Assembly (NCBI GenBank): GCA_020205615.1
Contig: CM035162.1
Location: 37,934,464-37,998,463, forward strand
Source: Panax quinquefolius
Lineage: Eukaryota; Streptophyta; Magnoliopsida; Apiales; Araliaceae
Direction of reading: 5' to 3'
DNA length: 64,000 bases
Shown here: positions 1-12,541 of the stretch, piece by piece
Layout: every line of letters starts with the position of its first letter
Position numbering within the stretch: position 1 is the first letter of the stretch
Position numbers and translations under genes: made by a program
The notes under the pieces: model-generated
Seen by the model: the letters and a program-made list of their open reading frames with translations, nothing else
The model's database searches: none
Told to the model about the DNA's origin: nothing

Positions 1-31
1 GCATATAGATAGATGCATGGTGGTGGTTGTA

Positions 32-33
32 TT

Positions 34-72
<39 letters not shown>

Positions 73-73
73 A
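32..73. repeat. AT/GT microsatellite
   Basis: A run of alternating A and T passes directly into a run of alternating G and T. Similar two-part dinucleotide runs occur elsewhere in the window. Confidence 0.9.
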
Positions 74-525
74 GAAAATATTTAGGGTATATATTCAAGA
101 GATCATGTAGAGAGGAGAGGCCGGCAGGCCTGCTTGGGCCGGCAGGCAAAAGACATTTTCAGTTAAATTTCTTTCATGTTTTGTAGCCTTTCTATATGTA
201 GTTCAATTCCAAATGCTGCAAACGACCTTTCAACTTAAATGAAACAGATCTATATATATATGCTTTATTTAATAATAGTTCTATGTAGTATGTGATTTTG
301 TAATTTTATTGACCTGTCAACTTCTTTGATTTTAGAGAAAGCTAATTTATATGGATGAATGTTTTAAAACGACAATTTTAAAGAAAAATTTTAGAGTCCT
401 CCTTATGTATTTCGAGAGCTTTATGTATATTAATACATTTTAAACATTTGGAGTGTTCTTAAATACATTTTAAATATTTGGATACAAATCTCAACAACCC
501 TATAAATTTTGGGGTTATTTTCTGT

Positions 526-574
<49 letters not shown>

Positions 575-1974
575 TAATTGGTAGGTTGAGATTTCAGATT
601 TGGTCTATGATTATTGCCTAAACAAGTTAATTAGGTCAATTATTAATTGGTCATCAATATTCTAGACGTTATGTTTAAAATATATTCAATTTTGAAGCAC
701 GCTAGCTCTATATATCAGCTACCACTCTATCTAATTTTTTATTATTATTTTATTTTATATTTTACTGAAAGGGAAAGAAACCTAGTAAGCTGCCCTAGAT
801 GATTAAGATTTTATTTCTTTCTATTTTTGGTTAGCACTTGATAATAGTTTAAGAATAACAGGCTGTAATTAAACACTTTATATGAAAATGCATGAACCTT
901 AATGCTAATTGTGTACTCATATTTTATTTATTTTTTAATTTTATTATATTCTAGCTAATTTATTAATCATGATAATTATAGTCAAATTAAGTTGCTGGTA
1001 AGTTGGCTGACAACAGGCGGGTATTTTCCGGGGTAGGCATGGCTACAGAGTTGGTGACCCATCAAGTCCGTAAGCTTAATCCCAAGAATAAAGGACTAGG
1101 TTAAGAAATTATACTCAAATGTAGAACTAAGGACCTGTTTGTTTACATGCGAATAAATTTGAATTTGATCGATTAAATCATTTATATTGTTTATTTTATA
1201 ATTTTTAAACTTTGAACGTGTCTGAACAATTCATCCAGAAAATTATGGTTGAATCAATAAAGAAGTAGTGTTAAATGATATTTTTATCTACCTACCCTCA
1301 TAGACAGTTAAATTTTACATTTAATATTCATCTTTTTTTTATTATTGTAAACAAATTTTGTTATTTAAAAATTATTTTAAAAAATTCTTTAACAATTTGG
1401 TCAATAATCAATTTAATGAATATTGTTGTAGTCTTTTGTTTTGATTTTATCGACTAATAGAATGTTATTAAAAATAGTGTTTATTCCTAAAATTATATTA
1501 CTAATAGTATATTCCATCAAAGATTGTTCACAAATTTATATTTAATTTTTCTTAAGTAGCATTGCTTATTTATAATTACAACATAAATAATTTGTTCATA
1601 ATAGTCTAGAAGGTTAAAAATGGAAATACAAGTATTCGGGATGTTAGTTTTTTAATGCATAATTATCAAACACATCATTTAATTTTTTTTATTTTTTTAA
1701 TTTTTTGTTATATTCGATTGAAATTAATTTAACATTCTTGCATTCATTTCATTCTACGCAAACATTTTACTTCATTCAGTTCATTCAGATTCTCTTATAC
1801 ATTCAGAACTTTTCATTCAATTTTATCAAACAACGCATAATTATAATAGATTAATTTAATTAATATAAAAAATAATATAAAATTATTATCAAGACTTAAA
1901 AATTAAGAGCGTTACAGACTTACAAGTGCATACACTATCATCATAGTATAACTTTATTGTTTGAAATTGCTAAA
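74..1974. other. AT-rich intergenic DNA, no gene seen
   Basis: No open frame with recognisable protein character was found on either strand; the 60-codon frame at 1275-1457 is low-complexity AT translation. An AT dinucleotide run lies at about 530-567, and a short GC-rich patch with GCCGGCAGGC repeated twice at about 121-148. A possible decayed TIR element (about 1130-1840) is noted among the rejected items. Confidence 0.6.
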
Positions 1975-3449
1975 GGGGGTGTATTCAATTAAGATTTTTA
2001 AAGACTTTTAAAGATTTTAAAAGTTTAGTTGTATTCAATTAAGACATTTAAAGAGTTTATAAAAGTGTAGTGGTATTCAATTACAACTTTTTTAATGTCT
2101 TTAAAAGATAGTGCAGATTGAATTAAGATTTTTACAAAATCTATAAAAGTATTTTAAGATTCAAAAAGTCATAGATTTTAAAGATTTCTATCAAATGATG
2201 ATTTTGACAGACTTTTTAGAAGAAGAATTATAACTATCAACCCATATCCAAAGTTTTACCTTATCTCTAAAGATTTCTAAAGACTTCCAAATAAACACAA
2301 AGATGGATAAAATTAATTATTAATTGGACTTTGTCTTTTATTAGGTCAAACTAGTTATTTATTTTATATGGGCTAATAAATATTAATATGTGATGAATAA
2401 ATAATTTGGTAAAATTTGGGCCATAAAAAAATAATTGGATTTATTATAATAAGAGAATTAACAAGATATATTAATAAGTAAACAAATAATTAGACCTAAT
2501 CCGAATCAATGAGAGAAAAGCGCTTGTTCGAAAAGCTTCCAATGTAAAGAGGAAAGAGATTTGTTCAACAAAGATGAGATTATGAAACTCCCATATCAGC
2601 TTTTTCAAATTGTAAGGATTATGTAAGTATAATATATGAAAATAGAAAATATATAATGTGTATGTGTATTTTTTTAGTTTTTTGACATTTTAAACAAAGG
2701 AAATTATCATAATTTTTGAGACACTTTAATATTAATTGACAAAAATAATAAACAATATATGATGTGTATGTATATATGATGTATATATATATATTGTTTA
2801 ACAATAATAATATGATCCAAACAAGATATACTATATATCATATATTATGATTATTAAACATTATATACTATATATTATTTTCACTTTAAAGATTATATAC
2901 TATACTCACATGTATGAAGTTTTGTAACTTTTGATCATATAGATTTTTATTGTCATGTTATTTTGTGAAAAATGTAGTTTGATATTTCTACTAAAAAGTG
3001 ACGCATATACATAAAGATATATATAGCTCAATAAAAAGTGAAATTTAATTTTTATATCAAGGCCCAGTAGTTTCTAAAGTTTTATTGGTATCCAAGTATC
3101 CAAATGTATCATGAAACGAGTATAATAATATGAACGTTTTCAACATATATAAAATTTCATGCCACAATAATATAAAGATATTTACTCTAGTTCATGAAAA
3201 AAGAGGAAGAGGTTGTACACATGGGTTAATTAACAATTAATATAAGTTGCAAAGATATATTAAAAGATACAAAAAGTCATCACACTTTGATACAAAATTT
3301 ATAAAAGTCTGTTACTTATTTCATGGAGTCTATAAAAGTCATTTTAAAAAAGTCTTTAAAGTCTTTAAAAGTCATTAAAATCCCACAAATTCTACAAAAG
3401 TCTATCACTTAAAAAAAGTCTTTAAAAATCTTAATTGAATACACCCCCC
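1975..3449. mobile_element. Non-autonomous TIR DNA transposon, 1.5 kb
   Basis: The left end begins GGGGGTGTATTCAATTAAGA and the right end is its exact reverse complement over at least 34 bases. CTAAA is found immediately outside both ends and may be a target duplication, although the length of the terminal G run is ambiguous. Inside each end, shorter copies of the 'GTATTCAATTA' and 'TTTAAAGA' words recur as subterminal repeats. No transposase frame is present, so it must have been moved by an enzyme encoded elsewhere. The superfamily is not settled: the TIR sequence resembles ends common in plant genomes, but the duplication length does not decide between MULE, PIF/Harbinger and others. Confidence 0.8.
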
Positions 3450-3492
3450 CTAAAATTAGTCCATCAATTTAATTAATGGTGCTATTTTTATA

Positions 3493-3749
3493 CTTCCTCC
3501 GTCCCATGATAAAAGCCCTTATTACTATTTTGGGTAGTCCCATGTTAAATATCCATTTTTCTTTAATAATCAAACTTTTACCCATATTTTTCTATTATAT
3601 CCGTAGCATTAAATATCTCATACTTTTTTTATTCTAATTCTCTCTCCATATTTAATTTATTATTATTACGGCAATTTTCATTATTTCATTCATCTTCTTA
3701 ATACGCGAAAAAAAATCCAATTGCACTTTTTATCCCTGAACGGGCGAAG
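3493..3749. mobile_element. Stowaway-like MITE, degenerate
   Basis: The left end TACTTCCTCCGTCCCA matches the common plant Stowaway/mariner end, and about 255 bp away TGAACGGGCGAAGTA is a decayed inverted copy. TA lies outside both ends, as expected for this superfamily. It has no coding capacity. Confidence 0.6.
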
Positions 3750-3751
3750 TA

Positions 3752-4539
3752 GATATTTAAGCTTTCTTTTGGAACTTATTTAAATAGGTATTTAGTACTA
3801 AATTCATATATTCTACTTAAATAATATCACATCTGCATATTAAATTAATTAAACACTAATAAATAAATTCAAGTTGATCATGCACCTTGTGCTTGACAAT
3901 TGGTACATTAATTTAACCCTATAGAAATTTCGACTTCATTCATTAAAAATTCAAAAATATATTTTTATTTTCTTCTAGAATTTTTAAATATACGTTATAA
4001 TTAATATTCGCTTTTTTTTTTTTATGCAAAAGAGTCCAAAAATATATATTTCTTTTGATGAAAGTATCAGTCTATTAGATGACACGTACAGTGATTTTAA
4101 ATTTAACATCTTAATTTCTTTATCACTCATAAATACTTAACTAAACACAATAATTTAGAAATAAACATGGCACAAAAATTTATTATCAAAATATATAAAT
4201 TTTATAGCCATTCTTTACATGTGATACAACAAATGTAAAAAGTAATTACAAAATCTCAACTAAATAATTACAAAAGAATGTAATTATTACAAAAATAAGA
4301 CAATTCACATTAATAAGAAAACCTAAAATCAAGGATAACTAATAATTCAAATTCAAATTCAAATCTTTGTCTCTAACAACAATTTCAAATCCATGTTTCA
4401 AAATTCAAATCAAAATGAGAAAATTAAAAATAAAAATTATGAAGGAGCTAATGTTCATCATCCTCCTCTCTCGCCATCATTGCCCATTATTATCGCCAGC
4501 CATTACGGAAGAGTTGTTATTCAATTTCTTTTGATGATT
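3752..4539. other. AT-rich intergenic DNA, no gene seen
   Basis: Nothing recognisable. The frame at 4393-4608 is short, lacks any family signature and overlaps the start of the GGTTAC repeats. Confidence 0.5.
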
Positions 4540-4869
4540 TGGTTACCCACAAAATTGAAATGGTTACCTTTATACTTAATTTTGACTAAGAATTGTGATC
4601 ACATTTAAAATAAAATTGGTAATCAAATAAAACCTAATTTGATTCACTTTATCAAATGGTTTAGTAACCAACTATATGAAATTTGGTTACCAATCGATCA
4701 TATCCAAAATAAATTAATAACCTAATAAACTAAATTGGTTACCTTATCTAAGATTTAGTAACTAAATCGCATAAATTTTGGTTACTAACCGCATCACATT
4801 CAAAGTATATTAAGAACTAATAAATTGAAATTGGTTACCTTATCAAATGATTTGGTAACCAACTACATG
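4540..4869. repeat. Imperfect tandem repeat built on GGTTACC/GGTAACC
   Basis: The words ATTTGGTTACC, TTTGGTAACCAACTA and 'TTACCTTATCAAATG' recur in order about every 120-130 bases, giving roughly two and a half diverged units. GGTTACC and GGTAACC are reverse complements, so each unit can fold. The array runs straight into the purine block at 4870. Confidence 0.65.
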
Positions 4870-5264
4870 AAAGGGGAGGAGGGGAGAGGGGGGGTGGGAG
4901 GGGTGGGAGGGGTGGGGAGGAGGGGGCAGGAGGTGGAGGCGGAGGGAGGAGGGGAGGAGGGGAGGCGAGGAGGTGGAGGTGGAGGCGGAGGAGGGAGGAG
5001 GGAGGGGGCGGGAGGAAAGGGAGGAGGGGCTGGAGGAAAGGGAGGGAGGAGGGGCGGAGGAAAGGAGGCGAGGAGGTGGAGGCGGAGGAGGAGGAGGGGA
5101 GGAGGGCGGAGGAAAGGGGGGTGTGGGAAGGAGTGGCGGGAGGAGGTGGAGGTGGAGGTGGAGGCGGGAGTAGGGGAGGAGGGAGGCGGGAGGCGGAGGC
5201 GGGAGGAGAGGGAGGCGGAGGAGGGGAGGCGGAGGAGGGAGGAGGGGAGGCGGAGGGGAGGGGG
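4870..5264 (+). repeat. 395-bp G-rich polypurine block
   Basis: The + strand is almost entirely G and A, with a scatter of C and T, in GGAGG, GGGGAGG and GGCGGAGG words. It contains dozens of G3-G7 runs in very AT-rich surroundings. Several long frames rich in Gly, Glu and Arg overlap it in more than one reading frame; they are products of base composition, not genes. Such sequence can form G-quadruplexes and triplex DNA. Confidence 0.9.
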
Positions 5265-5267
5265 TTT

Positions 5268-5269
<2 letters not shown>

Positions 5270-5313
<44 letters not shown>
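5270..5313. repeat. AT dinucleotide microsatellite
   Basis: An uninterrupted run of AT lies immediately after the polypurine block. Confidence 0.95.
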
Positions 5314-5314
<1 letters not shown>

Positions 5315-5888
5315 CTACAGATTGTTATAGATGAGAAGAGAGAGAAGAAGTTATGGGTATAACTAATCCATAAATTAATGAATCCTAATTGAATACTAAT
5401 TCCTTAAATTAAGGAATCCTAAATGCACTAGAATTATAAATAAATATGGTAGTGTATTAGTTGTGTAAAAGTTTTATGAGAGCACTTTTGTTATAATTTT
5501 TTTTAAAAATGTAATAGAATATGTAAATCACCCTTTTATAAATGGGGGACCTTCTTTGAACGGAGGCACAATTTTCAATCAATATATATGTATGTGTATC
5601 ACACAGTAGGCCCATAAGAAGAAACCAACCGATTGCCTATATGGTCAAGCCCAATTGAACTATTATTGAGCTATGCCAGCCATCTGTTCACATTCATTAA
5701 ACTAGCTCATTATCCCATTCCCCCTTCCCCCCTTTTATATAAAATTATTGTATTGTTTATATTTTTGTATTTACTATACTAATATATTAACTATAAAAAT
5801 AATAGATTAATATTGCGTAGGATGATTTTTATAAAAATAAGTTTTTTTATTTTTAAAATATATAATATAATTAAGAATGTATAATAAG
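5314..5888. other. Intergenic DNA, no gene seen
   Basis: No convincing frame and no recognised repeat ends. Confidence 0.5.
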
Positions 5889-6108
5889 CACTACAAGAAT
5901 CTACCTCATAGTCGATGACACTAATATCGACAAACAGAATGCTATCGCTTTTGACCTCAATATCAACGAATTTGTCGTCAAGAATGGGCTTCGTCTAATT
6001 TTTTTTTTGACACGTGGGCCAATGTCAGGGTCAATTGAGAATGACCTCAATCTTGACGAACAAACGATCATTCTTTACAGCATGTTCGACCTGTTTCTTG
6101 TAATATAA
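5889..6108. mobile_element. CACTA-like element remnant
   Basis: It begins CACTACAAGAAT, the characteristic end of plant En/Spm (CACTA) elements, followed by subterminal copies of 'TCGACGA/TCGATGA'-type words between 5906 and 6060. Near 6094 TTTCTTGTAATA is a decayed inverted copy of the left end. No transposase is present and the target duplication is not clear, so this is either a small non-autonomous copy or a remnant. Confidence 0.6.
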
Positions 6109-6754
6109 ATGAAATTAGAAACTTACATAGTTAATTTATTTATATAATATAAATGATAGTATTCATCTTTAAATTAGTGATTTATTTAATTATATAGTCA
6201 TATACATATATTTATTTAATAAGTAAAATCTTATTAAATTTCAATAGTTATACTTGTATAATATAATAACAAAAATAATTATTATATAATTAAGTATTTT
6301 TTGTTATGAAAGAATGAGTTTTCAAGAACACTAACTAAAATTTAAAATGTATGAAAATGAGAGATAGTGGTAAGTAGATATTTATGATAGTAAGAATGTA
6401 GATGAATTTTTTTGAAATTAAATAAAAGATGAAAACATGATTTCTTCTAATTTAAATTTTTATTCCTAAATTTTAGGGTTGAAAAACTATTCCTAAATTG
6501 CTTAGGATTGAGATATAATTTTGTGTTATTAATTATATATATAGATGATACTCCAATAAGCTAATCTTTATGTAATAAGAAAAGTTTAATTAATTTCGTA
6601 ATGAAATTGAGTTTACTTTTTAATGTTAGTATAAAGTGATACAATGTTAGTATAATAACATAAATGTTGTTCAGGTTATTAACAACCATTTTTAAGGATA
6701 AATTAACTTGAAACAAAAAATCCTAAACAATTGTAAGTTTAGTAAATGGGTCTA

Positions 6755-6804
<50 letters not shown>

Positions 6805-7636
6805 GATTTATATGATGTATTTGTTATGAATTAAAAATGAGCATACATTATTTTTGTCGTTCAATAAAAGAATCAATGAATTAGATATATTAGAATCGAA
6901 AATTCACGTCCGTTATTATTAGAAGCGTAATTTACGATACTATTTTTAGCGATGTCGCTACTATTAGTAATTTAACGTTGATGATAATATTTAACTATTT
7001 TTAATTCATAACATGTCCTTACTAGAAATCATTACCTTATATATATGAGAGCTAGACTTTGGCAAAATTTGGATTTGGTTTAGTTTTAATTTACATAAAA
7101 TGGTTATGGGTCCAAATTAGAACTAAAACCACATAATCCATTTTTAATATAGTTTATATGGGTTGAACTCAAATGGCTATAGTTTTAATATAGGTCGACC
7201 CATATTTAACTTTTTGATATTTATGTACTTTCTCTCTTTCCATCTTCCTTTAATTAATTATCTCTCTCTATTTTTTTGAATACATTATCTTTCTAAAATA
7301 GATTAATAAAACATTGATAATAATATACTAATACATTTTACGTGAAAATGTAAACAATAGAACTAAAACAAAATTATATACATATATTATTTCTAATGCT
7401 TTTTATTACAATGTGAAACGACAGCTTAGTCCGTACAAGCATTATCAATGTTTAATTTAAGTTGTGAGATTAATGTTATGCAATAAAATTAATTTTATAA
7501 TAAAGAATTTTCATGTTCATATAAGATAGAATTGTGAAAATAAAAAAAGAAATTTGTAAAAATATTACTCTCTGTGTTATACAAAAAGAGTCATTTCAAT
7601 TTTTAAAGCCAAGTTTTAAAAGTTTAACATTGATGT
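6109..7636. other. AT-rich intergenic DNA with an AT microsatellite
   Basis: No gene is visible. An AT dinucleotide run occupies about 6758-6802. Around 7047-7250 there are repeated 'GGGTCCAAATTAGAACTAAAAC'-type phrases, similar in style to those at 10,590-10,680, but I could not define an element. Confidence 0.5.
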
Positions 7637-8148
7637 TGTGACGCCCCTAAAATAGGTATACATCACCCATTCTGAGTCGCCAAATACATGGTACATAACT
7701 CAAATTCAAACTTAATTTATACAACTGTTAAGTGTCGTGCATAATACGACAAAACATAAGCTGTGAGTTTTAAAACAAATATTATCTCCTAGACAATATT
7801 CAAACTCAAATTCAATCCTCATTATAATTATTATCACACTATTTCACAGAATAGTGAGAACTATTAAAACAGCCATCTGGACCATCACTCCATTCCCCGA
7901 CTAGTCCCAATTATATTCTCATTTCCTGAAGAGAACAGTGAAAGAAAAGGGTGAGATAAACTAGTCCAATAAGAAATATTATGACTAAGATAATGCAGAA
8001 TAAATTATCCTTAGCCTTCAACAAAGATAACAAACCGATAGAATACAATAGACAACAAGTTTTAGATCAACAACTCGCAATGAATAAACAATCCATTGTA
8101 AGAGTCAAGTAGAGCATGATATCTACTATTTTCTCGTGATTTAAAAGT
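7637..8148 (-). mobile_element. LTR fragment of the TGTGACGCC family
   Basis: On the + strand it starts TGTGACGCCCCTAAAATAGG and follows, at reduced identity, the first 500 bp of the LTRs at 19,101, 25,689 and 62,447 (CACCCAT...GAGTCGCC...ACATGGTAC, then GAGAACAAAGAAAGAAAAGGGTGAG). By analogy with the complete element at 19-28 kb it is the 3' part of a minus-strand LTR. Homology stops where the foldback element at 8149 begins, and I could not pick it up again beyond that element. Confidence 0.75.
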
Positions 8149-9735
8149 GGGTTAAATGCTTTCTGGTCATCAGATTTATAGTCGACTTACAAATGAGTCA
8201 TCGAACTTTTTTCTTACAAACTCAACTCAATCGAACTTTAATTTACTAACAAAAGTTTAATATTATGTTAAATAGGTCGATTTTGATTTTAATTTGCCAC
8301 GTAAAGTCACCGACGTGGCAAAATTTTTTGATGTGGCACAAATCATTCCATGTGCTTTCATGATGTGTAAATGGAGGAAAATTTATAAATGTAATAATAT
8401 AAATGTATATAAAAATCAATTTTATTTAATAAAAATTTTTAAAAAAATGCAATTTTCTTAATAATAAAAAAAACTGCATTTTTTTTAATAAAAAATAATT
8501 AGTTTTATTAAAAAAAAAACAAACAACGCTCTCTCTCCTTCTCCGTCACAACAACGCAGTTTGGTTTTTAAAAAATAAAGCATGATTTTTTTTAATAAAA
8601 ATAATTATTTTTAATATTAAAAAGCGCTTTTTAATAAAATAAAAAAATGCTTTTTTATTTAAAAAAAATGTAGTTTTTTTTAATAAAAATAATTATGTTT
8701 AATAAAAAAAACACAATTTTTTTAATAAAACATAATTTTTAAAAATTAATTTTTTAATGAAAATAATTATTTTAATAAAAAAACAAACGCAGCTTTTTAA
8801 AATAAAAATAATTATGTTTAATAAAATAAAATAAAAAACATAATTTTTTTAATAAAAATAAAAAAGCACAACTTTTTTTTAATAAAAAAAATAATAAAAG
8901 GCGCTTTTTTAATAAAAATAAAAAAAGAGCAGCTTTTTGAAAAAATTAAATCTTTTAATAAAAAAAACGCTGCTTTTTTAATAAAATAAAAATAAAACAC
9001 GCTTTTTTAAATAAAAAATAATAAAACTGTTTTTTTTTTTTTTATTTTTTTATTAAAAAAATTGAATTTAATTTTTTAATTAAAAAACTATGTTTTTAAT
9101 TTTATTAAAAAAAATGCGCTTTATTATTTTTTTTTATTAAAAACTGTGTTTTTTATTTTTTATTAAAAAAAAAGATTTTTTTTAATTTCTATTAAACATT
9201 ATTATTTTTATTAAAAAAAAAATCAGATATTTTTTTAATTAAAAAAATCGTGTTTTTTTATTAATTTTTTTATATTAAAAAAATAATTATTTTATTAAAA
9301 AAATTGTGTTTTATTTTTTAAAAACCAAACTGCGTTGTTGTGACGAAGAAGGAGAGAGAGAGCATTGTTTGGTTTTTTTTTAATAAAAATAATTTTTATT
9401 AAAAAAAAGTAGTTTTTTTTATTAAAAAAAATTGCGCTTTTTTTATTTTTATTAAAAAATTATGCTTTTATGTACATTTATATTATTACATTTTATATTT
9501 TCCTCTATTTTCACATCATGAAAGCTACATGGACCGATCTGTGTATTATATCGAAAAATTTTGCCACGCCGCCAGCCTTTTACGTGGCAAATTCATTCAA
9601 AGTCAACATATTTAACTTAATATTAAACTTTTTGTTAGTAAATTAAAGTTTAGTGAGTTGACTGTAAGAAAAAAAAGTTCAGTGACTCATTTGTAAGTCG
9701 ACCTATAATACAGTGACCTAGAAAGCATTTAACCC
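8149..9735. mobile_element. 1.6-kb foldback (hairpin) element
   Basis: The left end GGGTTAAATGCTTTCT and right end AGAAAGCATTTAACCC are inverted copies, and the symmetry continues inward for at least 430 bp per arm: TTTGCCACGTAAA, the ATGATGTG word, and a CTCTCTCTCCTTCTCCGTCA stretch at about 8528 that returns inverted near 9360. The centre is made of short T-run/A-run units that are themselves near-palindromic. No coding region is present and no target duplication could be seen. Confidence 0.8.
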
Positions 9736-10165
9736 TAACTAAATCAAAGTTGAGGTAAGTCTTCAACCAATTAATTTACCAAATAAAGGATGTTCTGCCT
9801 TTTTTTAAAATAAATTTATAGAAATTGGATGGAATATATTTGTTATTGATGTGAAATTGATGAAGAGAGTTTTGATTATGGAACCATGAAGGGTTCAGAT
9901 GATACAAGGAGGAATTATGTATGAAGGTTATATGTTTATATGCTTAGATTTCATGAAATTATGATTTTTAAAACTTGTATACCATGTGTTTGTATAAATG
10001 CCATAAAGAGGTTAATTTGGTTAAACCATAAAAATTAATGGGTTCTCTCTGTAAATTGATGTACATACATGAGTTATAAGTTAACTAAAGTTGTTTGAGT
10101 GCTTCATCAGTTAAAAAAAAAATCAAAAATTTCATCAGTTGTAAGTCTCACACCAAGTTTCTTGT
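9736..10165. other. Intergenic DNA, no gene seen
   Basis: No recognisable feature between the foldback element and the decayed gene fragment. Confidence 0.5.
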
Positions 10166-10560
10166 TTACATAATCTTGAAATGTGTGGATACGCAAGTAA
10201 TTTCCTTGAGTTTCTTTTCAACTTCCTTATGAGTTTTTATGGCCGCTTTCTCTGCCAACTTTTTCTTCCTCTCCAACGCCTACTTAGCTTTAGTCATCTC
10301 CTCCTCTTGTTTCAATTCCTCCAACTTCAACTCGTCAACTTCATTTTTCTTCGGAAGAGAAATTTCTTCCGACTTTTCCAACTCAAATGTTGTCTCTCTA
10401 TTTTTCACAAGACTTTTCTCTACAATACTTTTGCAAGAGAAATTTTTTCGGATCGGATTGTAGCTCTTATCGTTGCCGTCATGATTTTGCAAGTATATTT
10501 TGACCCCCTTTTCAAAAGTTTCTTGTTTCACCACTGGCTTTGAGAGATATTTAGAAAAAA
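10166..10560 (-). pseudogene. Decayed fragment of a charged, coiled-coil-like protein
   Basis: Reading the minus strand gives a Lys/Glu-rich peptide of about 130 residues, from SKPVVKQETFEKGVK to a final FKIM and stop. It includes PIRKNFS, LKLEELKQEEEMTKAK and, after one in-frame TAG at 10280-10282, ALERKKKLAEKAAIKTHKEV. The TAG is one change away from CAG (Gln), and coding character continues on both sides of it, so this looks like a disabled C-terminal exon or captured fragment. The style (PIRKxF followed by a lysine-rich helix) resembles uncharacterised plant proteins, but I cannot name a family. The + strand frames over the same stretch are shadows. Confidence 0.5.
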
Positions 10561-10687
10561 GAAATCCAATATTATAGACTAATATGAGTCAAAACTATTT
10601 AAACTAGTTCCAACCTATATTTGTAATCAATAATATGGGTCCAAAACTGAACCAATCCATAATCTAAAAACTAGTTAACCAACTCAA

Positions 10688-12541
10688 TGAAAGTAGTATG
10701 CACACAAGCCAATCATGTTTGATGATAAAGCATATACTTTGTAACAATCTTATTCATTTATTAAATAAAGAGTATTAATTTATTAAAGGCTTTTAATTAT
10801 CTACATGATGCTGTTTTATAATATGTGATAAACCCATAGTTTTAAGCAATGCTTTTAGAATAATGATGATGATCATTCTAATGAGATCTAAATTCTTAGA
10901 AAGCTTAAAACTAAAATAGTTCCCAATCGTTGGATTACTAAATTGGGATTAGTGAATCCGGATAGATTGGTACATACGTTGCTTGCTCATTGGATGAGGA
11001 TGATTGATCTCATGATCATTTCTGGTGGAGACACTAAAAGCAAGTATGTAGGTGCTTATTGAGAATAAGTTCACCGAACGTGGCTCGCTAAGGAATACCT
11101 AATGGAGTTTTACTTGCTCGTCAATAGGAATTCTCAAGTGATAGTAAGACAAGTAATCCTTGGACTTGAGATCATCATAGATTCTTGTGTATGATGAGTT
11201 ATACTTTGACTTATTCCTTAAGACCCTTAGGGTATATCAAAGGCATGCTTGGGTATAACAAGTTGTACATGGAGATAATATATGATCAATAAAGAATCTA
11301 CCACTTCTAGTAAAAGAAGAGAAATGTCCTATGTGATTCAATGAATGACAACCCAAAGAGTCCTTGGTTATAAGTAATGAAATTAGAAAGGAGTTTCTAA
11401 TTTGCATTATTTGAGTTGTGCATTTAAGAGTCGAAATATATATAATTAAATAAAATAAGACTTTACAAGAATTCCATGCCTTATAATTAATTGGGACATC
11501 AGATGGTGGAAGGATTGAATTGTCACGGTAACTATTTACTCAAAGGTTCTTTTATGATTAATGTTGAAATCTATATTATCCGAAAAGTCGCTGATCGCTA
11601 GGGAGGCTTATCCCTATTGTAGAATAAATATTATTTATTTAAATAAATTAATTGTTTAATTTATTTATTTAAATAAGATTAGAATTGTTCTAATTGATTT
11701 ATTCACAACCTGGTTTAATATGGAGAACCTAAAGGGTCACACCATAAAAGGAAGAATAATTATTTAAGAAGTTAATGGCATAATCGTAATAATATGTTAT
11801 GTATATTTAATTTAATCTATGGTGATAGAATAAATTAAATAGCTTAATATTTATTATTTAATATTTTAGAAATATTAAATATAAATTAATAAGAGAGTCT
11901 TATTAATATTATTACAATTATTATTATTATTATTTTAATTTCTAAAAGAGTTTAGGAATTAATTTAATATAAGTATTTCTCATTTATTCCTAATTGGATT
12001 AGGAAGGTAAATTAGTTAAAAGGAGTTTAATTAATTATCCCTAATAAGATTAGGGGAGCCCTTTAATTAAAAGGGTTTAATTAAATAATACCTTATTTTA
12101 ATAGGGTTACTTGATATCTTTATAAGAGGAGTCTTATATCGATATCAAGACTACGTTATAATTCTAATGGTTGGAGAGTACGCCCTTTTCTATAGAGATA
12201 GAAAAACTAGGGTTTAGCCAACCACCCATCTTCTTGAATCCTTCTTCTTCCTTGGTGGATCACCTCTGAGGCCAAACACTTGGGTGACTAACGCCGATCA
12301 AAGGAAGGAACCAAACCCGATGGATTCAAGTTGAACGCGAAAAGAATTGGAGGTGAACTTGTACCGAGGAAGCTTTGATCTTCAAGGGTATGATTCTTGT
12401 TCTTCAATTTTTCGTTTAATTAATAATTGTGCATAAAGGGTGATCCGGGTATATGGTTTGTAAAATTTTAAACTCTGTTTTTACACGTTTCCGCATTATT
12501 TGTGCAATTTGATTGCGTTCTTGAATATTACAAACCTAACA
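10688..12541 (+). repeat. Copia LTR 'A' (5' LTR or solo LTR)
   Basis: This 1854-bp repeat begins TGAAAGTAGTATGCACACAA and ends TTACAAACCTAACA. It is flanked by CTCAA on both sides (10,683-10,687 and 12,542-12,546), which by itself is the signature of a solo LTR. Three other copies exist at 17,570 (minus, truncated), 32,505 (minus) and 34,833 (plus). Short differences from the other copies are clustered rather than evenly spread. Confidence 0.9.

Noticed and set aside
1130..1840. Possible decayed TIR element starting GGACCTGTTTGTTTACATGC
   Set aside because: The right-hand match is poor (TCAAACAACGC) and no target duplication was found.
4825..5334. 169-codon frame encoding a Gly/Arg/Glu-rich protein, with two overlapping frames
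   Set aside because: It is translation of the polypurine block, open in several frames at once, and ends in TA-repeat residues (YIYIYI). No promoter or exon structure.
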